Source: Oscillospiraceae bacterium (lineage in GTDB: Bacteria; Bacillota; Clostridia; Oscillospirales; Ruminococcaceae). From it: 64,000 nt of DNA. This document shows, in pieces, positions 16,755 to 24,500 of the stretch (within the stretch, counting starts at the first letter, position 1; each line of letters opens with the position of its first letter). The DNA is taken from contig CP107208.1 of assembly GCA_025758045.1 (NCBI GenBank), forward strand, positions 3,095,019-3,159,018, in the 5' to 3' direction. Under the pieces are notes generated by a model that saw nothing but the letters and a program-made list of their open reading frames with translations, was not told the origin of the DNA and ran no database searches. Position numbers and translations under genes: made by a program.

Positions 16755-16932
16755 CTTCCCTCTGTGAGGGAGGTGCCCCGAAGGGGCGGAGGGAGAGACA
16801 AATAAATGAGCGGCTGCTAAATTTTAGGCTCTCTCCCCCACTGCCTATCAGCGGAGTCCTTCGGACCCGGTCCCCTCTGACGCTTTGCGACATCTCCCCG
16901 CGCTGTGGGGAGTCACCCACCCAGAGGGGGCC
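16755..16932. repeat. interspersed palindromic repeat, copy 3
   Basis: 178 bp between the NeuD-like and acyltransferase-3 genes. It begins CTTCCCTCTGTGAGGGAGGT and ends CCACCCAGAGGGGGCC. It keeps the block order of copy 2 but has a different, AT-richer centre around 16800-16825. It also lies inside the operon. Confidence 0.8.
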
Positions 16933-16955
16933 TTTTGCTATCCCAAGGAGGTTCT

Positions 16956-17984
16956 ATGTCAAACAACAAAACCGCACGCCGCGATTATATTGATATTATG
17001 AAAGGCCTGGGCATCCTGCTGGTGGTGCTGGGGCATTTTATGGAGCAGTTCCGCTTCGGCTTCAAGCCCATCGGGGCGACGTTTATCTGCATCTACCTGT
17101 TCCATATGGCGTTGTTCTGCATTTGCAGCGGGCTGGTGGCGCATTTCAGCTTGTGGAAGCTTATCACCCAGCAGGTGTGGCTGTACGCCGTGGGCCAGGC
17201 AATCATGCTGGCGTTCCGCGCCGTAATTTTGCGGGAGGATTTTGCTGCCTCCGGCGGGTTGCTGCTGGCGTTTTTGCTGCCCTGGCGGCACATGTGGTAT
17301 CTGTACGCGCTGATCTTCTGGCATCTGACCCTGCCGCTGTTGACCCGTCTGCGAGATAAGGGCCTGCCTTTTGTCCTGCTGGGCCTGGCAGGTGCCGTGG
17401 CGCTGGGCCTGTGGGCCGGCAATGTGGATTGGCCGTTCACACTGGTGCGCGTGTTTGCTTACTACCCGTTTTATGCGTTCGGCGTGCTGTTCCGCCCGCA
17501 GATCGACCGGCTGGATGACCTGGCCGCGACCAGCCCTGTGATGCGGCTGGCCCCGGCGGGAGCGCTGGTGGTCTGCTACGGGCTGTATTTCCGCAGCCTG
17601 ATGCTGCAGGAAGGTCAGCTGCGGGAAAGTGCCAAGATTTTTAACGATGTCGCCTACGGCGAGGGGTATGCCATGCCCGACCGGGCATGGTTTTACGCCA
17701 TCGGTATTGTGACCAGCCTGGCGCTGATCGCCGCCCTGGGCGGATGCAAGGCCTTTGCAGGCCTAGGCAAAAAGACGCTGGCGGTTTATCTTTTCCATAT
17801 GCCGATTTTTGCGTTTTACAGCGAGCTGGGCTTTTTCCAGCTCGCCCACGAAAAGCCGCTGCCGGTCACGGTAGTATTTGTGCTGCTGGAGGCCTTGGGC
17901 TGCGTCTGCCTGCTGGCCAGCGCACCGGTGAGCAAGACATTTGATGCTGTGGCAAATGTCTGGTATAGGCTGCGAAAAAAGTGA
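16956..17984 (+). CDS. acyltransferase family 3 membrane protein
   Basis: 342 residues with about ten membrane helices. The N-terminal 'RDYIDIMKGLGILLVVLGHF' contains the family's catalytic-type His (about residue 27). 'YLFHMPIF' near the C-terminus is also characteristic. Acyltransferase_3/OafA proteins O-acetylate surface sugars. The start at 16956 follows AAGGAGG; an upstream extension would run into the repeat. This is the last gene of the polysaccharide operon and is followed by a terminator. Confidence 0.88.
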   Translation: MSNNKTARRDYIDIMKGLGILLVVLGHFMEQFRFGFKPIGATFICIYLFHMALFCICSGLVAHFSLWKLITQQVWLYAVGQAIMLAFRAVILREDFAASGGLLLAFLLPWRHMWYLYALIFWHLTLPLLTRLRDKGLPFVLLGLAGAVALGLWAGNVDWPFTLVRVFAYYPFYAFGVLFRPQIDRLDDLAATSPVMRLAPAGALVVCYGLYFRSLMLQEGQLRESAKIFNDVAYGEGYAMPDRAWFYAIGIVTSLALIAALGGCKAFAGLGKKTLAVYLFHMPIFAFYSELGFFQLAHEKPLPVTVVFVLLEALGCVCLLASAPVSKTFDAVANVWYRLRKK

Positions 17985-17995
17985 TTTCGTCCTTT

Positions 17996-18026
17996 GGGGC
18001 GCCGGGAGACTGGCGCTCTTTTTTTT
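17996..18026 (+). terminator. terminator of the polysaccharide operon
   Basis: GGCGCC / GGCGC stem followed by eight T, 12 bases after the stop. Confidence 0.85.
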
Positions 18027-18038
18027 GCACAACACCTA

Positions 18039-18067
18039 TTGACAACGCTGCTACTATGTATTACAAT
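18039..18067 (+). promoter_or_regulatory. promoter of the PadR operon
   Basis: TTGACA (18039-18044), 17-bp spacer, TACAAT (18062-18067). The AT-rich 'ATGTATTACAATGTAC' around the -10 is a candidate PadR operator. Confidence 0.85.
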
Positions 18068-18117
18068 GTACTCAAACAACACCATGGTAATACAAGGTAG
18101 CGGAAGGAGGGCAAGCT

Positions 18118-18447
18118 TTGTTCGACCAAGCACAGTTGCGCAAGGGTACGCTGGAAGGCTGCATTTTAAAGATCATTGACCGGGAACCGACCTACGGCTA
18201 TGCCATTGCCACCACCTTGCGGGACAGCGGCTTTGCCGACCTGACCGAGGGCACACTCTATCCCCTGCTGCTGCGGCTCGAGCGCAAGGGGCTGATTGGC
18301 GCCGAGTACCGCGCGGGTTCCGGCGGGCCGAGCCGCAAATATTACCAGCTCACGCCAGACGGAGAGACCTATCTGCAGGAATTCACGGCTGCCTGGCGTG
18401 CCGCCAGCGCCGCCGTCAACCATATTTTACAGGGCGAGGAGGACTGA
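18118..18447 (+). CDS. PadR-family transcriptional regulator
   Basis: 109 residues with the PadR winged-helix fold: 'LRKGTLEGCILKIIDREPTYGY' type start (helix 1 and turn), 'LTEGTLYPLLLRLERKGLI' as recognition region, and 'GGPSRKYYQLT' as the wing. The start codon is TTG at 18118, with GGAAGGAGGG 6 bases upstream; there is no better ATG. Two bases separate it from the next gene. PadR/membrane-partner pairs of this kind often answer membrane-active compounds, but the inducer is unknown here. Confidence 0.9.
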   Translation: MFDQAQLRKGTLEGCILKIIDREPTYGYAIATTLRDSGFADLTEGTLYPLLLRLERKGLIGAEYRAGSGGPSRKYYQLTPDGETYLQEFTAAWRAASAAVNHILQGEED

Positions 18448-18449
18448 AC

Positions 18450-19148
18450 ATGAAGTTCCGCAACGAGTACAAACAACTGAAACAGGAAAACAACCTCATC
18501 TTTTCCACGCTGGCCGAGTGCGACCGCGACACCATCACCGACATCCTGAACACCATCAGCAATAGCCGCGGCATCAATTACGATGTGGAGCTGGTGCGCA
18601 AGGACCTGATCGCCATGGCGGCCAGCGCCGAGGCAGACGGCCAATACCTGCCCGCCGTCATCGGTGACGTGGAGACTTTTAAGCTGGACCTGCTGGCCAG
18701 CATTCCCCACCCCAAACTAATTGACTACATGCTGGACAGCCTGGTATGGATGTGCATTTACGGGCTGGCGATGTCAACGACCTATCTGCTGCTGCGTGGT
18801 GCCTGGGACAGCCATTTTGACGCTGCCATGCTAGGGCTTTGCATCGTGGTGATGATGCCCAGCGCTTGGCTGATGCAGCGCATCGTTCCCGCGTCCTGGC
18901 TTTCCTACGGCAAGGGGCTGCGCTATGGCAGTGCGCAGACGGTGCTGCTGGCGTTGTGGCTTGTGGAGTTTGGGCTGATTTACAACTGGGTCTACCCCAA
19001 TCTGCCCAACATTGGCATCCCCAACGTGGTGGCCGCCGCGCTGTTTGCGGTGCTTACCCTGGCCTTGCGCGCTTGGCGCACCCACCGCTGCAATCAGTTG
19101 GCCGATGCCCGCCCCTGGCGTGACGTGGTCGACAGCAAAAAACAATAA
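18450..19148 (+). CDS. PadR-partner membrane protein, DUF1048/DUF1129-like
   Basis: 232 residues. The N-terminal ~80 residues are helical and soluble ('KQLKQENNLIFSTLAECDRD'), followed by about five membrane segments (around 92-112, 122-145, 160-182, 190-210). Layout and position after a PadR gene match DUF1048/DUF1129-type partner proteins; I cannot fix the exact family by eye. It is likely controlled by the PadR protein. The role in the membrane is unknown. Confidence 0.7.
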   Translation: MKFRNEYKQLKQENNLIFSTLAECDRDTITDILNTISNSRGINYDVELVRKDLIAMAASAEADGQYLPAVIGDVETFKLDLLASIPHPKLIDYMLDSLVWMCIYGLAMSTTYLLLRGAWDSHFDAAMLGLCIVVMMPSAWLMQRIVPASWLSYGKGLRYGSAQTVLLALWLVEFGLIYNWVYPNLPNIGIPNVVAAALFAVLTLALRAWRTHRCNQLADARPWRDVVDSKKQ

Positions 19149-19152
19149 AAAC

Positions 19153-19210
19153 AGCCCTCGCTGGTTCGCACAATCCAGCGGGGGCTCTCCTTTTCTTGAA
19201 AGAAAAGGAG
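19153..19210 (+). terminator. terminator hairpins after the PadR operon
   Basis: AGCCCTCGCTGG / CCAGCGGGGGCT stem followed by CTCCTTTT (19153-19194). A second perfect stem follows at once: CTCCTTTTCTT-gaa-AGAAAAGGAG (19187-19210). It may also end the converging leu operon. Confidence 0.75.
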
Positions 19211-19258
19211 CAAAAGAACTTTAAACAAGACTCTCCCTAAGTGAATGGCAGGGGTAGG

Positions 19259-20329
19259 TTAAATATTCTCCAAAATCTTATCGCCCATCTCGGTGCAGCC
19301 GACTTTGATGCAGCCTTCGGCCATCATGTCGGCGGTGCGGTAGCCCTCGTCGAGAACAGCGTTGACAGCCGCCTCGATCTCGTCGGCCTCGGCGGGCATA
19401 TCGAAGCTGTAGCGCAGCATCATGGCCGCGGAGAGGATGCAGGCAATCGGGTTGACGACGTCCTGCCCGGCAATATCGGGCGCAGAGCCGTGGATCGGCT
19501 CATACAGTCCGCAGGTGCCCTCGCCCAGGGAGGAGGACGGCACCATGCCGATGCTGCCGGTGATTTCGCTAGCTTCGTCGGACAAAATATCGCCGAACAT
19601 ATTCTCGGTCACGATAACGTCAAACTGCGCGGGGTTCTTGCAGATCTGCATGGCGCAGTTGTCTACGAACATCTCGCTGTACTCTACCTCGGGGTACTCG
19701 GCCTGCAGGCGGTGCATAACGGCGCGCCACAGGCGGCTGGTGTCCAGCACGTTAGCCTTGTCCACACAGGTCAGCTTTTTGCGGCGCTTCATGGCCGTCT
19801 CAAAGCCGATACGTCCGATGCGCTCGATCTCATGCTCAGAGTACGGCATCGTGTCGATGGCGACCTTCTCGCCGTTCTGCTCAATGGTCTTATGCTCGCC
19901 AAAGTAGACGCCGCCGATTAGTTCACGCACGACGATAAAGTCGATGCCCTGGTCCACGATGGACTTTTTCAGCGGGGAGGCATCCGCCAGCTGGGGCCAG
20001 ATCTTGGCCGGGCGGTTGTTGGCGTACAGGCCCATGCCCGCGCGCAGGCGCAGCAGGCCCTTCTCGGGGCGACGGTCGCCGGGCATGCCCTCCCACTTAG
20101 GACCGCCGATGGCACCCAGCAGCACGCTGTCGGACTGTTTGCACTTTTCCAGCTCGGCAGCAGGCAGCGGGTCGCCGAATTTATCGATGGCTTCGCCGCC
20201 CATGTAAGCGCGGGTGTAGCTAAAAGTGTGGCCGTGCTTGGCAGCAATCTTGTCCAGCACGCGCACCGCCTGGGTCACGATCTCCGGGCTGGAGCAGTCG
20301 CCGTAGATCAGGGCAATGTTTTTATTCAT
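19259..20329 (-). CDS. leuB: 3-isopropylmalate dehydrogenase
   Basis: 356 residues. Oxidatively decarboxylates 3-isopropylmalate to 2-ketoisocaproate with NAD+, the third step of leucine synthesis. 'LLGAIGGPKWEGM' and 'RAGMGLYANNRPAKIWPQL' are substrate-site segments. 'VTENMFGDILSDEASEI' carries the metal-binding aspartates, and 'EPIHGSAPDIAGQ' the NAD-binding region. Last gene of leuACDB, 11 bases after leuD, with a ribosome site (AGGAGT) before ATG at 20329. Confidence 0.95.
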   Translation of the reverse strand: MNKNIALIYGDCSSPEIVTQAVRVLDKIAAKHGHTFSYTRAYMGGEAIDKFGDPLPAAELEKCKQSDSVLLGAIGGPKWEGMPGDRRPEKGLLRLRAGMGLYANNRPAKIWPQLADASPLKKSIVDQGIDFIVVRELIGGVYFGEHKTIEQNGEKVAIDTMPYSEHEIERIGRIGFETAMKRRKKLTCVDKANVLDTSRLWRAVMHRLQAEYPEVEYSEMFVDNCAMQICKNPAQFDVIVTENMFGDILSDEASEITGSIGMVPSSSLGEGTCGLYEPIHGSAPDIAGQDVVNPIACILSAAMMLRYSFDMPAEADEIEAAVNAVLDEGYRTADMMAEGCIKVGCTEMGDKILENI

Positions 20330-20339
20330 GGATGACTCC

Positions 20340-20822
20340 TCAATCTTTCAAGCTGTTCATCAGGCCGCCCTGTTTGATGATGTTCTGGATAAACTCCGGG
20401 AATGGGGCTGCCTGGAAGGTCTGGCCGGTAGTCTCGTCGGTGATAACGCCGGTGTCAAAGTTGACGCTGACGATGTCGCCCTCGTTGATGGCCTCGCTGG
20501 CGGCGGTGCACTCCAAAATCGGCAGGCCGATGTTGATGGCGTTGCGGTAGAAGATACGGGCAAAGCTTTTGGCGATGACGCAGCTGATGCCGGCGGCCTT
20601 GATGGCTACGGGCGCATGCTCGCGGGAGGAGCCGCAGCCGAAGTTCTCTCCGCCCACCATCAGGTCGCCCTGCTTGACGCGGGTGATGAACGTCTTATCG
20701 ATGTCTTCCATGCAGTGGCTGGCCAGCTCGGCGGCGCTCTGGGTGTTCAGGTAGCGGGCCGGGATGATAACGTCAGTGTCGATATTGTCGCCGTATTTAA
20801 AAACAGGTCCTTTTGCGTTCAT
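20340..20822 (-). CDS. leuD: 3-isopropylmalate dehydratase small subunit
   Basis: 160 residues, the short form typical of clostridial and archaeal enzymes. 'FKYGDNIDTDVIIPARYLNT' opens the swivel domain, and 'GGENFGCGSSREHAPVAI' forms the substrate-binding loop. It pairs with LeuC to isomerise 2- to 3-isopropylmalate. It starts 3 bases after the leuC stop, so the subunits are co-translated. Confidence 0.95.
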   Translation of the reverse strand: MNAKGPVFKYGDNIDTDVIIPARYLNTQSAAELASHCMEDIDKTFITRVKQGDLMVGGENFGCGSSREHAPVAIKAAGISCVIAKSFARIFYRNAINIGLPILECTAASEAINEGDIVSVNFDTGVITDETTGQTFQAAPFPEFIQNIIKQGGLMNSLKD

Positions 20823-20825
20823 GGC

Positions 20826-22085
20826 TCAAACCTCCCTCGGATCGGTGATGTAGCCGGTCAGCGCGCTGGCTGCGGCGGTGGCGGGGCTGGCCAGGTAGAC
20901 CTCGGAGTCCACGTGGCCCATGCGGCCCACAAAGTTGCGGTTGGTGGTGGAAACACAGCGCTCCCCTGCCGCCAAAATGCCCATGTAGCCGCCCAGGCAG
21001 GGGCCACAGGTGGGGGTGGAGACGATGCAGCCTGCATCGATGAACGCCTCAGTGTATCCGCGCAGGATGCACTCCTTGTACACGGCCATGGTGGCGGGGA
21101 TGATGATGCCGCGCACGCCCTTGGCGATGTGCTTGCCTTTCAGCACCTCGTAGGCGGCCTGCATATCCTCGATGCGGCCGTTGGTGCAGGAGCCGATGAC
21201 GATCTGGTCGATCTTGATGTCCTTGCCCTCCTTAGCCAGGTGGGTGTTCTCCGGCAGGTGCGGGTAGCTGACGGTGGGCTCCAGCGCGGTCAGGTCGATG
21301 GTGACGGTACGCTCGTACTCGGCATCGGGATCGGCTTCGTACTTGACCCAGGGGCGCTGGCTGCGGCCCTTCAGGTAGGCTTCGGTGATTTCGTCTACCG
21401 GGAAGATGCCGTTTTTGGCACCAGCCTCGATGGCCATGTTGCAGATGCAGAGGCGGTCTTCCATGGTCAGGCTCTTGACACCCTCGCCCACGAACTCCAG
21501 GCTCTTGTACAGCGCGCCGGAAACGCCGATCTCACCGATCAGGTGCAGGATGACGTCCTTGCCGGTGACGGGACGCTGGATGGCGCCGGTCAGCTCGACC
21601 TTGATGGCAGCGGGCACCTTGAACCAGGCCACGCCCTTGGCCATGCCGGCGGCCATATCGGTAGAGCCAACACCGGTGGAGAACGCGCCCACCGCGCCGT
21701 AGGTGCAGGTGTGGCTGTCGGCACCGATGATGCAGTCGCCCGCGGTCACGATGCCCTTTTCGGGCAGCAGCGCATGCTCGACGCCCATCTCACCGACATC
21801 GTAGAAGTTGAGGATGTCGTATTTGTCAGCGAACTGGCGGCACTGCTTGGATTGGGTGGCGCTCTTGATGTCCTTGTTGGGTACAAAGTGGTCCAGCACA
21901 ATGTTGACGCGGGTGCGGTCAAACACCGAGTCAAAACCGGCCTTCTCAAACTCGTTGATAGCCACCGGGGTGGTGATGTCGTTACCCAGCACGATGTCGA
22001 GCTGGGCGTTGATGAGCTGGCCCGCGGTCACGGCTGCTTCTCCGCAATGCGCGGCCAGGATCTTCTGTGTCATGGTCATTCCCAT
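20826..22085 (-). CDS. leuC: 3-isopropylmalate dehydratase large subunit
   Basis: 419 residues, the aconitase-like subunit of the archaeal/clostridial type. The [4Fe-4S] ligand cysteines are in 'GSCTNGR' (one) and 'TPTCGPCLGG' (two). 'GADSHTCTYGA' is the catalytic His/Ser region. The short length (~420 rather than ~465) and the separate 160-residue LeuD define the type. The enzyme needs an iron-sulphur cluster, in line with an anaerobic host. Confidence 0.95.
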   Translation of the reverse strand: MGMTMTQKILAAHCGEAAVTAGQLINAQLDIVLGNDITTPVAINEFEKAGFDSVFDRTRVNIVLDHFVPNKDIKSATQSKQCRQFADKYDILNFYDVGEMGVEHALLPEKGIVTAGDCIIGADSHTCTYGAVGAFSTGVGSTDMAAGMAKGVAWFKVPAAIKVELTGAIQRPVTGKDVILHLIGEIGVSGALYKSLEFVGEGVKSLTMEDRLCICNMAIEAGAKNGIFPVDEITEAYLKGRSQRPWVKYEADPDAEYERTVTIDLTALEPTVSYPHLPENTHLAKEGKDIKIDQIVIGSCTNGRIEDMQAAYEVLKGKHIAKGVRGIIIPATMAVYKECILRGYTEAFIDAGCIVSTPTCGPCLGGYMGILAAGERCVSTTNRNFVGRMGHVDSEVYLASPATAAASALTGYITDPREV

Positions 22086-22110
22086 GGTGTTCCCTCCGTT
22101 TTAAAAGCCC

Positions 22111-23778
22111 TTATTTATTATTGATCGCACTCACCAGCGCCTTGATACCGGCTACGATGATGTCGGTATGGGTGCCGCAGCCCCAGGTCTCCTCACCAGA
22201 GGCCCATTTCAGGCCGACGTAGGAGCAGGCACGGGAGTCAGTGTCGGAATCCAGCGCGTGTTCGCTGTAATGTATCAGGGTGAAGTGCATGCCGGTCTGC
22301 TGCTCGATGGCGGTCGCCACGGCATCCAGGCGGCCGTTGCCTGTGGCGGAGCACTTGGTCTCCTTGCCGTTGACCGACAGTGTGATGTTGGCGGTGATCG
22401 TGTTGTCCGCGTTCTGGACGAAATGTGCTTCGGGGATGTTGAGCGGGCTGTTGTGGTTGAGATAGGCAGTCTCAAAGACGTACAGAACTTCCTTCACGCT
22501 CAGTTCGCGGTGCTCGTGGTCGCTGACATCCTTGACGCGGTAGCCCAGATCCTCGCGCATCTTCGGCGGCGGGTTATAGCCGTAGTTCTGCTGCAGCAGG
22601 AAGCCGATGCCGCCCTTGCCGCTCTGGCTGTTGATGCGGATGACGTCGGCATCGTAGGTACGGCCAATATCGTGCGGGTCGATAGGGATGTAGGGGCAGG
22701 TCCACTCATGCAGTTTCTTTTCCTTGCGCCAGGTCATGCCCTTGGCGATGGCGTCCTGATGGCTGCCGCTGAAGGCCGCGAACACCAACGCACCGGCATA
22801 CGGCGTGCGCTCGTAGACGTGCATGCGGGTCACGCGCTCGTAAATCTCGCAGATCTTGGGCATGTCGCTGAAATCGAGGTGCGGGTCCACGCCGTGGCTG
22901 TACATGTTCATAGCCAGGGTGATGGCGTCCACATTGCCGGTGCGCTCGCCGTTGCCGAAGAGGCAGCACTCGATGCGCTGGGCACCGGCCAGCACGGCTA
23001 GCTCGGCATCCGCCACGCCGCAGCCGCGGTCGTTGTGCGGGTGTGTGGAAAGAATAACGCTGTCACGATATTTCAGATGGTTGGAACACCATTCGATCTG
23101 GTTGGCGTAGATGTGGGGCATGCTCATCTCCACCGTGACCGGCAGGTTGATGATCATGGGGCGGTCCGGCGTGGGCTGCATGACGTCCAACACGGCGTTG
23201 CAGACTTCCACGGCGTACTCCGGCTCGGTGCCGGTAAAGCTTTCGGGGCTGTACTCAAACAGGAAGTTGCCCTCATACTCTTCGCTGAGCTGCTTGACCA
23301 GCTTGGCACCGTCGACGGCGATCTGCTTGATTTCCTCTTTGGACTTCTTGAACACCTGCTCGCGCTGGGCGACGCTGGTGGAGTTGTAGAAATGGATGAT
23401 GGCGCGGGGCGCACCCTTGACGGCCTCAAACGTCTTACGGATGATGTGGTCGCGGCACTGGGTCAGAACCTGGACGGTGACATCCTGGGGGATACGGTTG
23501 CCGTCGATGAGCTTGCGCAGGAACTCGTACTCAGTCTCGCTGGCGGCCGGGAAACCAACCTCGATCTCCTTGAAGCCAATCTTGATCAGCATATCGTAGA
23601 ATTCCAGCTTTTCGTCCAGGCTCATCGGGACAATCAGGCTCTGGTTGCCGTCGCGCAGGTCCACGCTGCACCAGGCCGGGGCCTTTTCGATGTGGTCCTT
23701 TTTGGTCCACTCATACACATGGCCGGGCTCGACCGGTGGCGGATAATACCCTACATGATACTTGGTTGCGTCCATCAT
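22111..23778 (-). CDS. leuA: 2-isopropylmalate synthase, long LeuA2 type
   Basis: 555 residues, longer than the usual ~510-residue bacterial enzyme. It belongs to the LeuA type 2 group shared with actinobacteria and fungi. TIM-barrel catalytic domain: 'WCSVDLRDGNQSLIVPMS' (metal Asp and catalytic Arg), metal ligands in 'STHPHNDRGCG', and 'ECCLFGNGERTGNVD'. The C-terminal LeuA dimer/allosteric domain spans about 430-555 and should bind leucine. Start at 23778 or the next codon (MMDA). First gene of the operon, expressed from behind a T-box terminator. Confidence 0.94.
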   Translation of the reverse strand: MMDATKYHVGYYPPPVEPGHVYEWTKKDHIEKAPAWCSVDLRDGNQSLIVPMSLDEKLEFYDMLIKIGFKEIEVGFPAASETEYEFLRKLIDGNRIPQDVTVQVLTQCRDHIIRKTFEAVKGAPRAIIHFYNSTSVAQREQVFKKSKEEIKQIAVDGAKLVKQLSEEYEGNFLFEYSPESFTGTEPEYAVEVCNAVLDVMQPTPDRPMIINLPVTVEMSMPHIYANQIEWCSNHLKYRDSVILSTHPHNDRGCGVADAELAVLAGAQRIECCLFGNGERTGNVDAITLAMNMYSHGVDPHLDFSDMPKICEIYERVTRMHVYERTPYAGALVFAAFSGSHQDAIAKGMTWRKEKKLHEWTCPYIPIDPHDIGRTYDADVIRINSQSGKGGIGFLLQQNYGYNPPPKMREDLGYRVKDVSDHEHRELSVKEVLYVFETAYLNHNSPLNIPEAHFVQNADNTITANITLSVNGKETKCSATGNGRLDAVATAIEQQTGMHFTLIHYSEHALDSDTDSRACSYVGLKWASGEETWGCGTHTDIIVAGIKALVSAINNK

Positions 23779-23824
23779 AATAAAAATGCCTCCTTCAAAG
23801 CTGTGAAGCCATTGGAGGAGGTAA

Positions 23825-24142
23825 ATAAAAAACCGTCCCCCAAAGGCGGATTGCCTTTGAGAGACGGGAGCAAATTTACAGTTGCTGTACCCGCGGTACC
23901 ACTCTCATTGTCGCTGATGCGACCTCTCTGCACGATCAGCGAGTTTGCGTAAAACAAGCAAACGGCGAATCGCTCCTGCGTGATAACGGTCAGGTGCCGG
24001 CCATGCCTACAGCAGAAAACGCTATCAGCATAGCTGCTCCGGGGCCAGTGACGCTATATCTGCCGCACCGTCTTGCACCAACCGACGGCTCTCTGCAACG
24101 GAGTGGATATGGCTTTCTCCCCATCTTTGCATTTGAATTAAT
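23825..24142 (-). promoter_or_regulatory. T-box leader controlling leuACDB
   Basis: On the minus strand the leader contains the conserved T-box core GTGGTACCGCGGGTAC (about 23889-23904), which pairs with the 3' end of uncharged tRNA. A terminator follows: CCCGTCTCTCAAAGGC / GCCTTTGGGGGACGG, then TTTTTT (23825-23868). Upstream, Stem I features are visible, including a GGTTGGTGCAA terminal-loop segment and CCGGAGC after the specifier region. The codon just before CCCCGGAGC can be read as CTG, which would fit leucyl-tRNA (tentative). Uncharged tRNA-Leu should permit transcription into leuA. Confidence 0.9.
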
Positions 24143-24148
24143 GAGATT

Positions 24149-24177
24149 ATTCTAGCGGATTTTGCCGGTGGTGTCAA
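24149..24177 (-). promoter_or_regulatory. leu operon promoter
   Basis: TTGACA (24172-24177) and TAGAAT (24149-24154) on the minus strand, 17-bp spacer. It starts the T-box RNA near 24142. Confidence 0.88.
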
Positions 24178-24277
24178 CCGGTATTTTGCACAATGCCAGA
24201 TGTTTTGTTTTAGCAATGTTGCCGAATTGTGTTCTGCTGTGGGCTGGTACGCGCCTACTTCCCCTTTCTTTAAAAGT

Positions 24278-24287
24278 ATGGTATAAT
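24278..24287 (+). promoter_or_regulatory. extended -10 promoter of the polymerase gene
   Basis: TGGTATAAT with the hexamer at 24282-24287 and no clear -35. It places the transcription start near 24294, so the MITE at 24304-24475 would be in the untranslated leader. Confidence 0.6.
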
Positions 24288-24303
24288 CACCTTATCTATC
24301 TAA

Positions 24304-24475
24304 GGCAATACCGCACAATTCCCGCCTGACGGCTTAAGCACCGCTCCGGCGGCTGCGGCACGGCAACTGCGTTGCCAAAATGCTCGATAATACACAAAGT
24401 ATTATCTGCGCTTTTGGCTTAGCATCTGCCGCACCTCGCTCGCCGTATCGGCACTTAGAATTATGCGGTATTGCC
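24304..24475. mobile_element. MITE with 17-bp inverted repeats and CTAA target duplication
   Basis: 172 bp bounded by GGCAATACCGCACAATT and its inverse AATTATGCGGTATTGCC (one mismatch). It is flanked on both sides by CTAA (24300-24303 and 24476-24479). The inside is rich in short stems (GCCTGACGGC, TAATACacaaaGTATTA) and has no coding frame. It is a non-autonomous element; the partner transposase is not in this window. Confidence 0.8.
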
Positions 24476-24500
24476 CTAAACCAAAAGAAAGGACAACTCC

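Noticed and set aside
20316..22124. Plus-strand frame of 602 codons opposite leuD and leuC
   Set aside because: Antisense shadow over two operon genes; leuC cysteines and leuD motifs fix the real strand.
23881..24142. Possible tRNA gene in the structured region before leuA
   Set aside because: The conserved T-box core and terminator explain the structure; no cloverleaf with TTCGA arm found.
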